This document shows positions 41,732 through 53,003 of a DNA stretch of 64,000 nucleotides, piece by piece. Source of the stretch: Climacteris rufus. Taxonomy: Eukaryota > Chordata > Aves > Passeriformes > Climacteridae. Every line of letters starts with the position of its first letter. Within the stretch, counting starts at the first letter, position 1. The position numbers and the translations under genes were made by a program. The notes under the pieces are model-generated. The model saw only the letters and a list, made by a program, of their open reading frames with translations, ran no database searches and was not told the DNA's origin. The DNA is taken from contig VZRZ01001923.1 in the NCBI GenBank assembly GCA_013398175.1, positions 778,053 to 842,052 on the forward strand, given 5' to 3'.

Positions 41732-43756
41732 CTGTGGAAGGAAGCAAAGTATCAGTCTGCACTGAAATTGTATTTCTGCCTCAGAGGTGCTCACAGGTGG
41801 GCAAACCCACCAACCTGGGCATCTGGGACCTGTTCAGGGGCACCTCATGGCCACTGGGACAGAAAGTGTGCTGGTACCACCACAGAGCTGCCACGTGTGA
41901 CCGGCCAAAGTCGGCACTGCTCAGGGCTGTGCTGAGATGGCAGCACCAGCTCCTGACCTGGGCATTTCAAGTTGCAAACCCACTGCCCAGAAGATCTAAA
42001 AGGCAAGCCTGACTCTCTCCATCTTCATTCCCCACAGAAAAAAGAGAATCAGTGAGGAAATCCAAGTCTCCCACCTAAGAGCAGAGCAAGGAGGACTGCA
42101 TAATTTCAACTGCTGGTGAGATCTAGAACCCTGGCAGATTTCATCTGAATTTCTTAAGTTTCTACCTGATTTTAAGACTCTTACTCAAAGTCCAGTTCAG
42201 TGGGATCCCAACTTCAAAACATGTTTCTTTCCCCCATCTGGGCTGCTGGCTTCCTCCACTGCTGTAAATTCAATGGAAAGCTGTTCATTCCCACGCCAGC
42301 AGTGAGGTGCTTCATATTCAGGAACTCTTCCAGTATTAGCACACATTTCTAGAGCTTGTAATTTTAAAGTACACAAAGACCAAGTCAGCCTCCAGTGCCC
42401 TCTGCTCACAGCTCTCCAGGAATGCACACACATACTAATGAGCACTTTTATTCACTTTACTGGTCTGAACAAAGTCACACGGACTTCGTGAGCTCCATCT
42501 TGTGACTACTTTGGTGTACAGCAAAGTTCCTCATGCACAGGAGCCTTGTCACCATGGGGAGAAAACCAAGAGCAGTCACAGAATCACAGAATGGTTTGGG
42601 TTGGAAGGGACTTTCAAGACCATCTCGTTCCAAACCCTTGCCCTGAGCAGGGACACCTCCCACTAAACCAGGTTGCTCCAAGTCCCATCCAACCTGACCT
42701 TGAACTCTTCCAGGGATGGGGCATCCACAGCTTTTCTGGGCAACCCGTGCCAGTGCCTCACCAGCCCCACAGTAAAGAATTTCTTCCTAACATTTAATCT
42801 GAATCTACCCTCATTCAGCATAAAGCCATTCAAGGTTATCCTTACAGCACAGTTTGAACACTTTCTTAGAGCCTTTAGCTCACTAATAACAAGAACAGAT
42901 CATTAAACACCAGGCACAGATTTTTTTTTTTCCTGTTTTCATGTCCTTTTGATGTGCAGGTGACGCAAACAACAAATGTTAACAAATGCTGATTTTGCAG
43001 AACAGAGAAGGGAGTATGGGATTTCCCTGTAACTCCCAGGGTAACTGTCCCCCTGAGCTGCTCCAGGAGGAAGAGGAAAGATAAGACAGGCTGCTATGAC
43101 CCAACTGAAATCAAAAGGGGCAGCACAGCCTAACGAGCCTGCTAGGCTGATACAGCACGATGTGGTTGATCAGTGCAGCTGGCTAATTGTATGAGAAGAT
43201 TTACCACATCTGGAAATTATGCTTTGGGTTTTAATACTATCTTTTTGTTGTGTTGGCAGGAACCACAGACTTTTGGCCAGGGATGTAGAGAAGAGTGAAA
43301 CAGTTTCCCCAAAATTACACAGAAAAAACAGTGACAAAGCCAGGAAGAGAACTAAGTTTCTTCTGGAGCTCTTTTGCTCTATCACAAGCCACATATGCAG
43401 ACAGCATTTGTGCTTGCGTAAAAATAAAGAAATGCATGTCATTAATTATATTGATCACTAATTAGCTAGGGGATCTTATTCTCCTATTTGTGACAAACAG
43501 ATCAAAGAGTAATGGAGTCACAGCACTGTGAAATAAAAGCACATAGCAAAGCAACACCTATAGAGCAAATCCTGCACCAGGGTAAACCTGGCTATCACAC
43601 ATCCATTTTCCAGGTGAGGCCTTTGCCACAAGACCTGTTCCTGCAGTCCACCACCCAACACCACCTGTCCTGTGGGAAGTCCCTGCCCTCTCCTGCACCC
43701 ATATAAAGACTCAGCTGTAAATGTTTTAAATAGATAATAAAAAATAAAAGACTCAC
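41732..43756 (-). other. PRKCH: PRKCH intron, 2025 bases, with one CR1 copy
   Basis: This intron lies in the V3 hinge region. It carries a CR1 tail at 42576-42850 in the same orientation as the gene; the rest has no feature I recognise. Confidence 0.9.
42576..42850 (-). mobile_element. CR1 LINE 3' fragment in the V3 intron
   Basis: Begins TCACAGAATCACAGAATGG, then GGTTGGAAGGGACTTTCAAG, AGGGACACCTCCCACTAAAC and ACAGTAAAGAATTTCTTCCT. Minus orientation, about 275 bases. It lies 3' (in gene sense) of the C1-domain exons. Confidence 0.92.
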
Positions 43757-43884
43757 CGAATTTGGGGAAATGCTTCCTGGTTGCAGACCCATGCATGCCA
43801 AGGTTTTAGCAAGCTCTGCCGAGTTCACTCCACAGTTTGGAGCAACGTTTGCTTGGCATCGGATGTGGACATTCATTTTACAGA
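43757..43884 (-). CDS. PRKCH: PRKCH exon: end of C1B and start of V3 hinge
   Basis: This 128-base exon follows acceptor TTTCCCTGTCAG and ends at donor GTGAGT on a codon boundary. The split Ile codon (A then TC) is completed, then 42 codons follow: CKMNVHIRCQANVAPNC and a hinge ending SISPNS. The last zinc ligands of C1B (Cys of ICK, His of VHIR, Cys of RCQ, Cys of PNC) are here, so C1B is complete. The rest is the flexible V3 linker between the regulatory and catalytic halves, where caspases or calpains can cut some PKCs; I see no certain cleavage site. Confidence 0.96.
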
Positions 43885-44758
43885 CTGACAGGGAAAGAAA
43901 AAGCAAAGGAACAATTAAAAAAACTTGGAGGGATTTACTGCTGAGAAACAATCATTTAGAAATTCTGCTTCAGGGAATACACCCACCTGGATCTACTCTA
44001 TCTTGAAAACTAGAGGGATTTTTGCTACTGATCTAAGTAGAAGTAAACTTAGGACTCTCATAAGAGAAAAAACTCCTGAAATCCAGGAACAGACCCCAAA
44101 TCCTCCAAGCAGGATGCCACATTGCCTAAATCTATTCATAAGCACATATTTTTGAGGTGCATAGCTACCATGGCAGCTGTGCCTGTAAGTACAATTAGCA
44201 TTTATAATGCCACAGAATTCGCAACAAATGTCCTCTGCATTTTCACATATCCAATTTTAAAGACAGTGTTCAGTGGGAAACACAAATCATTCTTGTCCCA
44301 ACTCATGGGCACACACACACCCTCTTGTGGGAGATGAAGGCAAGGGTTTTACAGTCTGGATCACTGAAACAAAAACGTAACACCAGGACATGCTTAGTCA
44401 TCAATTAACAGACAGGGTAGTCAGCCTAAATAAATGACCTTTTTTTCCCCTCAGATGCCTTTTCACTGCCTTACCTCATCAGCTGAGGAGAAACCTTCAG
44501 GTAAAGGGAAAATATGAACACAGGAAGCAGAATAGTTTTAATAATGCAAGTTAAACAAAGCTGTGCTGAGAGTGCAAAGTAGAGTCTTTCTGGCAGCCAG
44601 AGATTAAAAAGCAGATCAGCGTTTTTTTAACTCTTACAGAGATGAATATTCATCACTCCGCTTTCTCCTGAAAGTTGCACAAATCAAACCCACACAGTGC
44701 ACCAAGAGTCTAAAAATAAACGCATTTTGTGAAAAGGCAACAGTGAGAAGCTGCTCAC
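43885..44758 (-). other. PRKCH: PRKCH intron within C1B, 874 bases
   Basis: It splits the C1B domain after LQCK and inside an Ile codon. Apart from a short CA run near 44311-44322 I see nothing notable. Confidence 0.9.
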
Positions 44759-44888
44759 TTTTACACTGCAGACCCTGTCGCATGATGCCCCAGAGCAAGG
44801 ACCCACAGTGGTCACAGAACGTCGGGACTTTGTAGTTGTGGACGCTGAACTTATGAGGAATGTTGATCCCAAACCTCTGTTCAGTCAC
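44759..44888 (-). CDS. PRKCH: PRKCH exon: first part of C1B
   Basis: This 130-base exon starts after acceptor CCTTAG and ends with a single A before donor GTGAGC. Its 43 codons begin VTEQRFGINIPHKF and end at LQCK. It contains the C1B zinc ligands His of PHKF, the Cys pair of FCDHC and the Cys of LQC. The Trp in SLLWGIM sits at the site where novel PKCs have Trp and conventional PKCs have Tyr; in the family this Trp gives higher diacylglycerol affinity, which fits a novel, calcium-independent isoform. Confidence 0.96.
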
Positions 44889-46524
44889 CTAAGGCAACAA
44901 AAGAAAAGGACAGGTTTAAAATTCAAATACAAACATACATAAGCTGGTGTTCATTTACATACACATTCATTTACATTTAAATGCAAGCCTAAGAAAATAA
45001 TTCCAAGTCAGAAAATGTCTGGATCCATCACCTCACTGAAGTTTACTGCAAGTAAACACTGAATTACCAGCCTCACCTGCTCGGAGCTGGCCCTGCTCTG
45101 CTTGCTGGCCAGGCCAGACTATCTGGCAAAGCAGATTTTAAAATAAGAGCTGCCTAGACAATTGTAAATTCTTAAAGCCAAGTTAGAATCAGAAGTGTGG
45201 ATTACCTCAAAACAAACCAATCCCACTGCAGTGTGAGTTACAGCATTTTGCAGTGACACAGTTTTGAAATTATTGAATACTATGTGCAAAAACATGTAAC
45301 TTTAGGTTAAACTGCTGATTTTGTTAAATTTAATACAAAATAGCTTTCACAGCTCCTCCTAAAACTCTCATTCCTCTTCTCACCCGCCTTGTAATTAACA
45401 GGCTTTCTTTCCAGGCACACATTCCACTTTATCATCACTTGCTCTCATCCCCTTTTAACCTTGTTCTTTTTCCACTGTAAATAATTCAGATCTCAAAAAC
45501 ATCTTCAAAAAAAAGTTTCACTGGCTGAAGAAACCAGTCCCCATTTAGCAAATTCATCACTTTTGACTTTGTTTCTCAACATGCAGGTCCTGGAAAGCTG
45601 AGGCAGAACCCACAACTCCATAAAGAAAAGGCAGGGGTGTGACTGGAACAAGAAGTTTAAGGTGAGCGCTGCTTCCTCACCTCTGGCTTCTTTTAAAGTA
45701 GTTCAAATGTGTTATAAAATCTTCATAACCTGAGAGAGGGGTGAGGATATTCACTATTTAACTTGCACTTTATCCTTAGGGTTTTTAACTTATTTTCATC
45801 TGGCTTGTCAAGGGGTCGTTTTAAGGAGTTCAGCTCAGCAGTTTGGAAGCAAGAAATAACAAACAAAGAGAATTTCATGGCACAAAACACAGAGCTGCCT
45901 CACGAATTAATAGATTGCACTTGATTTTTCCTCAAACAGTTATTGAGCAATTTCCAGAAGTGAGACACGCAATGCACAGGGCAGTGTTAGGTGGGGATGT
46001 TACTCCCATCAAATACAGCCAAAACTAGCAAGAAAGAAAAGCTTCAGAAACACAAGTTATGCAAGGGTTCTTTATCACAACATTTATCATTTCATAGAGC
46101 AAAGGTGTGGAGTAATGATTAAATGGGCACTTCAGATAACCAGAAAAGAAAAAAGAGGCGTAACAAAGACCAGGGCTTGGCCAGAGAAATCCACGCTAAG
46201 AACAGGGCACCAAATTTTGATTGCACCACAGTTAATCATGCAAGAAAATTACTAAGGAAACCAGTGGATTTGCTACTTCTTGATGTCTTCCAGTGAAGAT
46301 ATCCTGACTTCCTAAACCATGAGCTAGTCTAAACAGTTAATGGCACAGACAGAAGAACAACTGAGTGGTATTACACGGCCTTTATGCATGTCCCTGTCAC
46401 TCTTTCACACTTCTAAAGCCATGAATAAAGATAAGATAGAGTAAATTCTCTTACAGGACCACCCCAGCAACCCAGACAACCCCAGAGAAAGTATGATGAC
46501 CCAAAATAACCCACATGACTTTAC
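44889..46524 (-). other. PRKCH: PRKCH intron between C1A and C1B, 1636 bases
   Basis: An A/T-rich GT-AG intron between the two C1 domains, in phase 0. No repeat family or RNA gene recognised. Confidence 0.9.
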
Positions 46525-46613
46525 CTTGAGATCGTTCTTGTTAGTATTGTTTTGGCACGTGCAAGCTGTGACAATGAGGTGATGGCAGCGCTTGTGTACA
46601 ACACAGGTGCACA
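46525..46613 (-). CDS. PRKCH: PRKCH exon: end of C1A and C1A-C1B linker
   Basis: This 89-base exon follows acceptor TTTCCTAG and ends at donor GTAAAG on a codon boundary. With the G from the small exon it reads V, then 29 codons starting CTCVVHKRCHHLIVTAC. It carries the last C1A zinc ligands: Cys of VCTC, His of VHKR, Cys of KRC and the final Cys of VTAC. All eight C1A ligands (H, C, C, C, C, H, C, C) are therefore present once three exons are joined. The linker CQNNTNKNDLK follows. C1A binds diacylglycerol or phorbol ester at membranes. Confidence 0.96.
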
Positions 46614-47600
46614 CTAGGAAATAAAAGGGGAATGCTGAAAAGAGCCCTTGAAAGACTCAGAACACACCAACCCATCAGCTGTGTTCTTTAAGGCTCAGCT
46701 GCATCATCAGCACACAGTAAAGATGCCAAAAATAATTGGCAGCTTGCAATTAACAAAGTCACCCAACAGATCTGGAGATGCATCTTCAACCCACTGCAAC
46801 AGAAATTCTGCACTGGATCATTCACACAGCCTAGAAAACAGCTGCCTATATCAGATATGGGTGATGGACACAGAAACAACAAGTGTAGCTTCTCAAACAA
46901 ACTAAAAAAATGCTGTTGAAATAATTATCCAGTGAAGAGAGTTTCACACAGCAATATCCATTTTATTTACAAGCAGCTTCCTTTCACAGGAGGACACCAG
47001 TTCCATGTTACACTGCACAAGAACAGGCTGTGTTAGGCTGAATGACCATGCACCTGTGAAGCAAGTAAGCCTGGCAGAAAGGGAAAGGCAAAAAAAATGG
47101 GGAAGGCAGAACAATAATTAAATGCAAACAAGCACCACAGACATCTATACAGCCAGTGAGTCAAACCATGCATTCAGACAGAAGTGCTCCACCAGCCCAT
47201 GAGGCTGCCCTTGGAAGACACAAAATCCCTGAATTTACTTTGTTGAGTTTCATAGGGAGAGAAAGGGAGAGGATGGCCATTCCAGCAGGGTACTTTGTGT
47301 CCCAATACCAGTTGAACACTGCCCTGAAGGGATCCTGGGTGCCTCAAGGCCAGCAACTCAGGGGACCTGCACGGGATGAAACACAGTGACTGGACACCCA
47401 GGTGTGTGCAGGAATGTCAGTGGCTGCTCCTGCAGCCATGCAAACCTGACAGGGGCTTAAAGGCACAGGCCTGGCTGGCTGGGGAGGAAGAGGAGTGGTG
47501 ACTCAGAGAAGCTTGGAGCTGCAGGATGTCCCAGCAGCAGGGGAAAGCACTCCTGAAACAGCACATCCTACACATGCCATGCAGGAAAGGAGCACCTTAC
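46614..47600 (-). other. PRKCH: PRKCH intron after the 35-base exon, 987 bases
   Basis: A GT-AG intron that starts with donor GTAAGG. Nothing recognisable besides ordinary intron sequence. Confidence 0.9.
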
Positions 47601-47635
47601 CTTGGCATTGGTATCCCTGCTTTCCAAACACGCCC
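47601..47635 (-). CDS. PRKCH: PRKCH 35-base small exon: centre of C1A
   Basis: This very short exon was found by reading across the gap between FIW and VCTCVVHK. The acceptor is GCCAG followed by GGGCG, and the donor is GTAAGG. It supplies one base to finish the Trp codon, then 11 codons (GVFGKQGYQCQ), then the first G of the next Val codon. The Cys in YQCQ is a zinc ligand of C1A, and the GKQGYQC turn lies in the loop area that inserts into membrane around diacylglycerol. Its length is not a multiple of three, so skipping it would break both the frame and the zinc finger. Confidence 0.95.
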
Positions 47636-48459
47636 CTGGCCAAAACAAAACATGGACACAATTTAATGGCAGAAGGATGGCTGTCTTGCAGATTGTTTAC
47701 AGAATAGAGAGCCAAAATGCAGGAAGATCCCGAATTATCAGATCCCATGGCAAAGCTGCCCAGCAGTAGTGGTGCAATTCAGCACAGGGGTGTGAGAGCA
47801 CAGGAAAGCACTGCACAGGCCATGGCTCACAAGGCAGGCTGTCAACATGCCTCTATTCCCCATATTCCCGCTCACTCTCTTTTCTCAAATACCTCACTAC
47901 ATTACAACACACACCACACACGAGACTGATCCCAGCAGCCCACACCCTGTTATTATCTCTCCCACTCCATGTTCTTTTGAGACATATCTATGTTTTTCTC
48001 CCTGCTCTGCCTACTCCCCCACACACATCACCCCACACCTCACACCTCTGATGGCTTTGCTGTTCTCAGGAATTTTCTCTAAGCTTTCAAGCAACTGTTT
48101 TCTTCTCAGTGTAATCTCAACACTCCACTCCAGTAAATATCTGGGGTCTTTCTTCAGGTTGCCTCATTATGTTTTTCTCCCTCTTGAAATAACATCCGTG
48201 GTTGCAAGGGAGGGACAGTGCCTCATCCCCACACCAAGCCAGTCTGCTTCCAGCATCCAAGATACACATCACCTCTGGCCTCTCTGCAGCAGACTCCAGT
48301 TTGCAGCACCAATGTACCCTGCCAAACCTGATGGCCAAGGGACATCACATGGGTGGCGCTGGGTAAAGTCCTAAGTGACCGATTTGGACTGGGGGTGGCT
48401 TGGCCCCAGAACACAAGGGACTGGGAAGCTCCAGGACAGGGTGTTTGAGCCATTCTCAC
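47636..48459 (-). other. PRKCH: PRKCH intron before the 35-base exon, 824 bases
   Basis: A GT-AG intron inside the C1A domain. A region near 47880-48030 is rich in CA and CCCAC on the plus strand (GT/GTGGG in the transcript); such GT-rich and G-rich runs can act as intronic splicing elements, but that is inference. Confidence 0.88.
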
Positions 48460-48610
48460 CAGATGAACTCCCTGCAGTGGGAGCAGTACGTGGGCTGGCG
48501 CAGGTAGGTGGCCATGAACTTGTGCCCGTTCACTTGGTGCACCCGCCTTCGCATTGCCCGCTGCCGCTTCCGCGTCAGGTTCTTGAAGATCCGGTCCCGC
48601 TGCAGAGTCC
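48460..48610 (-). CDS. PRKCH: PRKCH exon: post-C2 linker, pseudosubstrate, start of C1A
   Basis: This 151-base exon starts after a pyrimidine-rich acceptor (CCCTGCCCAG) and ends at donor GTGAGA. It opens with the last two bases of a split codon (GG) and ends with the first two bases of the Trp codon of FIW. It encodes 49 full codons beginning TLQRDRIF. The basic pseudosubstrate TRKRQRAMRRRVHQ is at 48537-48575, with Ala in place of the phosphorylated residue; in PKCs this segment fills the active site until diacylglycerol binds. The first C1A zinc ligands follow: His of VHQ and both Cys of YCSHC. The split first codon means the preceding exon must end one base into a codon. Confidence 0.96.
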
Positions 48611-48702
48611 CTGGGCAGGGGTAAAAAGAGAAAAGGCAACAAAACATTTAGGTTGTCATGCATGGTTATTACTCCTGGTTTAGCTATGGCCTTCAGCTCA
48701 GG

Positions 48703-49172
48703 TCCCCAACATCAGGAGGACAAGGGCCCACTGAAGCAAGTCCAGAGGAGGCCGTGGAGATGATGGGAGGGATGGAGCAGCTCTGCTGGGGAGACAGGCT
48801 GGGAGAGCTGGGGGTGTCCAGCCTGGAAAAGAGAAGGCTCTGGGATGACCTTACTGCAACCTTTCAGCACTTGAAGGGAGCTATAAGAAATCTGAAGAGG
48901 GACTGTTTACAAGGGCATGGAGTGACAGGACAAGGGGAAATGGTTTCAAACTGACAGAGGAAGAAATTCTTCCCTGTGAGGGTGGGGAGGCCCTGGCACA
49001 GGTTGTCCTGAGAAGCTGTGGATTCCCCATCCCTGGCAGTGTTCAAGGCCAGGCTGGCTGGGGCTCTGAGCAACCTGCTCTAGTGGAAGGTGTCCCTGCC
49101 CACAGCAAGAGGTTGGACTTAGATGATCTTTAAGGTCCCTTCCAACACAAACTGTTCTGTGATTCTATGATA
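48703..49172 (+). mobile_element. CR1 LINE 3' fragment upstream of the pseudosubstrate exon
   Basis: Forward CR1 landmarks: GTCCAGAGGAGGCCGTGGAG, GTCCAGCCTGGAAAAGAGAA, TTACAAGGGCATGGAGTGAC, GAAATTCTTCCCTGTGAGGG and a tail GTTCTGTGATTCTATGAT. Plus strand, antisense to the gene, about 470 bases. Its left end lies only 92 bases from the acceptor side of the exon ending at 48610. Confidence 0.92.
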
Positions 49173-49795
49173 AAATGCTTTCAAAAGCCACAATTACATC
49201 CCTGGTTTAGAGGTCAGGGGACCACGGTCTAGAACAAGGGTAGCAGCAGGGACAGGTACAGAACTTAATTGCAATGGCTCCTTTAGCTCAAAATTACGAT
49301 TTTTGTCTAGAAATATATGCTTTTTCCTATCTTCCTCTGTTTCCTCTCCCATGTTGAGACATGTCACTAACCTATTAATTAATGTAAACAGACCAGAAGG
49401 TCAAGGCTAATGAGTTGCTATAACTCACAGGTTTTTGGGCAATAACTCCTGAAAATGTGACTGGATGTAAGCAATTGACCAGCACCACACTTGCTGAGTG
49501 AGAGCAGTGCCTTGCCTGGTGAACAGTGTTCATCCACCTTTGGCATTCTCATGCTACACTTCTGTATCACTATTTGCAGCATTTTTACTTCCTTTATTGG
49601 ATAAAAAACAGCACAGGCTACTTCTTCAACTACTGTTAGTTGCTTGATATGTGCCACATCAGCTTTCTTTAAAGGGTTCATTTTCCAAAGTTTAGATAAT
49701 ATTTGACAGTTCTGGGAAGCAGGGATGCAGGACATTCAAATGACATGCTGACATTCGAATGTGAATTGTCCCAAAACTGAATTTAATTTTAGGAC

Positions 49796-50040
49796 AGAGC
49801 AGACTATTTAGTTGAAAGGGACCTACAACAATCAGGTAGTCAAACTGTCTGACCACTTCAGGATGGACCAAAAATTAATCTATTTTAAGAGCATTGTTCA
49901 AATGTCTCTTAAACATGACAAGTTGGGGGCACTGACCACCTTTCTAAGAAGCCTGTTCCAGTGTCTGAATAACTTCTCATTAAAGAAATGCTTCCTAATG
50001 TCCAATCTAAACCTCCTCTGGCACAATTTAATATCACAAT
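49796..50040 (-). mobile_element. Old diverged CR1 fragment
   Basis: Degenerate reverse-complement CR1: GTTGAAAGGGACCTACAAC, TTAAACATGACAAGTTGGGG, AAGCCTGTTCCAGTGTCTG and AAGAAATGCTTCCTAATGTC. It lacks the clear ATTCTATG tail and is more diverged than its neighbours. Confidence 0.78.
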
Positions 50041-51204
50041 TTAATTATCTATCTATATAATTTAATTTTTTACTGGGTTTAGTTCATGGACATAACAATT
50101 TCCTAGCAAAGCTCAATTTGCACAAAACAAGTGACTCTCAAAAGGCAGAACTGAGCTTTAGACAAGACTCATTCCCATTCAGCAGCATCCATCCACATTG
50201 CATATCCCAGCCAGCTGGTCCCTGGGACCCTCCCACAGACCAGGTCACACTCAGCTGAGCTTCCCAGATCAAAGCCTCATCTGGGGCATGCTTGCCTCAG
50301 AGAAAGAAATGAAATTTGCAGTTTTCAAATTAGTTACTTTGCAAAGTAAAGGCCCTGCAAACAAGGGCATTTTGGGGGACACAGTGGAGTCTGCTAGAGG
50401 TGACTGAGCCCTCTGTGTGTACTCAGGACTCTTGTTTTGAGCGTGGGCTGGATGCAAGACAAAAGCCAGCCCTGGCCAAAGCCTCTGCATGGCTGTAATG
50501 CCACAGGAAGGGACGGGTGCTCTGCAAACTCCCAGAGTGGTGCATGGGCAGCAGGACCCAAACACAGCTGTCACCCTCCCACTTATCTGCCCACAAAAAG
50601 GGAGGCAGAGCAATTCCCTGCTTTCAACTGGCTCTGCTGATCAACCACTGCGGGGGAAGGGGGGAAATAGAGGAAAAGCTGTCAACCTGATCAAGGCTCG
50701 AAATGTAGGGATCCCACATCACAGGCATAATGTCCCAGTCCTCTCTGGAAGAGCCAAGACAAGGGAAACCATCCTGTCAGTGCTGAGCCCAGCCACTTCA
50801 AGGGGCCATCAGCCACATGATGTATTCCTCTTGGTACTCTTGCCACACAGGTTTAGAAGCAAAGCCAGTCATAAACCTCAAGGATTTTATTTTGCTGCAT
50901 TCTCCCATACATTTGTGCAGGAATCCCTTCCACAGGCACTGATGGAAACCTCCTACCCCATGGCATCACTGCAACAGGGAGCACAGCTTGACTTTGGGAC
51001 AGCTTGCATGTATGTTTTAAATGGAAGCACATGCTATAAATTAGGGTTTTCCCATTTAAACACACCAAGAAAAAGGATGTGGTAAGGCTGATCCTGCTTT
51101 CTGTAGGCAGCTGGGTGAAGGCTGGTGCAGAAGAGCCTGCCTTCGTAGGGAAGTGCTTAAACATGTGTTTAATTCCCACCAAGGTCACCAGGATCCAGAG
51201 GACC

Positions 51205-51540
51205 ACAGGAATTGCCAGGCTCAATCAGAGCATTGGTCCATCTAGTTCAGCATCCTGACTCTGTCAGTGGGCAGCCAGAAACACATGACAGCAAGATGGA
51301 GGAACTCTGCAGCTGGGAGATAATTCGCCTCTTTCCCACACACAAGATACCATTTTGATCTCCAGAAGTGAGATCTGATTTGTGGAGGTTTAATGTTCCT
51401 TTCATATGTTCAACCATCATTGCAACAAGTTCAACAGCCTTGTTATCTATCCTAGGAAACATGCCCTAGAAGAACTTCAAGAGGTCAGCCAAAAGGTTCC
51501 TCAAAAAGGAAGATCAAGAGCCCCTTGCTTTGCTGAGCCT
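51205..51540. repeat. Probable ancient interspersed repeat, family uncertain
   Basis: The stretch AGAGCATTGGTCCATCTAGT followed by TCAGCATCCTGACTCTGTCA resembles a dispersed sequence common in bird, turtle and crocodile genomes (an old CR1-like family, from memory). The edges are not clear, and the family is not established here. Confidence 0.45.
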
Positions 51541-53003
51541 GAGCCTCCTGCAACTTCATGTGGGAATTAAAAAAAAAAAATTAAAAAAATATTCCTTATA
51601 TTATTACAAAATTTGCCCAACTCCAAATTCAAGAGAACATCTCTGATCTAGGTTTAAGCAAACACTTAAAGAGTTTTTCCTGGATCAGGGCCAAACACCT
51701 TCACTGGCAAAGTGTCCTGCATTGGTGTTCAGCAAGCACAGGAGAACTTCTCAGGCATGGAAAGGGAAGCACAGGGTCTGTGAGTGGGTGGTGAGCAGGT
51801 AAGCAAATCACCTAAAGAAGCAATCCAGTTACCAGCTTGCTCCATACCAGCTGCTCCATCAGAAGCCCAACAGCTGATGCCCTTTAAATCCTCATTTAGC
51901 AGAGTTTAAAAGAATATGTTCCCAATTTAGCTCCTGCAACTTCTGGTTTTGCTATGGTTCCCATCCAGGACCAGCATGGGGTAGTCACCTCCCTGGTGCT
52001 GCCTCATGCACTGCAGACCACACACAGCAAGAGGAAACTAATCCTTGGCACCAAAATAGGGGACACGTGAAGGTGCCACCCATGGGACACTGCTGTGCAT
52101 CACTGTGGTTTGCCCAGCCTCAGACAGGCTGCAATTTTGAAACAGCTCACAAAACCCAAAAAAAATGGCAGGCACTTGGTTTTTCACGGGCAACAGAGGA
52201 AGTCTCCATGCTGCCTGCACTGGTGGATCACACCCAGGGCCAACCTGGAGCGTTCTCTGAGCAGTACTCGGCCTCCCTCTCTTCTCCAGACACCAGCAGC
52301 TCACACAGCACAACAGGTTCTGTCTTACAGACCTGCCTGTCATTAAAGCACATGCCACAAGTTGGGTTTTTTTTTTACTTTACCAAAAGCTAACTCATAT
52401 TTAAGACACTTCTCAAATTTCACATTTTCTCACACTACTTGGCTGTGTTATTCTGCTAACTTCCTCCAGATGCTGCACATCTTCCAAGCGATCCTCATTC
52501 ATGGTTATGTTCACCTCACATTACATTGTAACAAATTTAAGTGTTACTAAGCATGTGAGTGGCTTCAGGAAGGCTTGAATTACTTTCCACATGAAATTAA
52601 TTTTTTTGGGCACTACTCCTCCCATTTCCTGGTGCTGGCTCAAGTGAAAAGGAAGGGGAAAGCCCAGCACACCCTCAGCACAGGTGTAGCTGCAGGAGAC
52701 CATACACCACGTGAGCTAGTGGATCTACGTATACAACTACATCCCACTGAATAAATCCCTGTCTGAGGGCTTGGGTGCTCATAGATCCCACACACCATAC
52801 CATGGAGCAGGCAAGCTCAGCCCTCCAACAAGCTGCAAGTGATTTTGAAGTGGTGGAACATATGGCTACCAAAACCTCCTTCCTCCCATCCACCAGGATG
52901 GCAGTTCCTCATCTTACACCCATCACATCTGGTCAACAGGTCCCAGGGCCACTGGGTGAGAAGCTGTGGGCAAAAACCACCCATCAACACAGCACCAAAG
53001 CCT

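Noticed and set aside
48864..49073. Minus-strand open frame with ALNTARDGES-like peptide
   Set aside because: It is the antisense reading of a CR1 tail and the same peptide recurs at 53066-53299 and in other CR1 copies.
50489..51085. Plus-strand open frame of 198 codons
   Set aside because: No recognisable family; composition looks like random intron sequence. Same chance argument.
52675..52893. Minus-strand open frame of 72 codons considered as a retroviral remnant
   Set aside because: No retroviral motif (protease, reverse transcriptase or envelope) can be seen and no LTR edges were found nearby.
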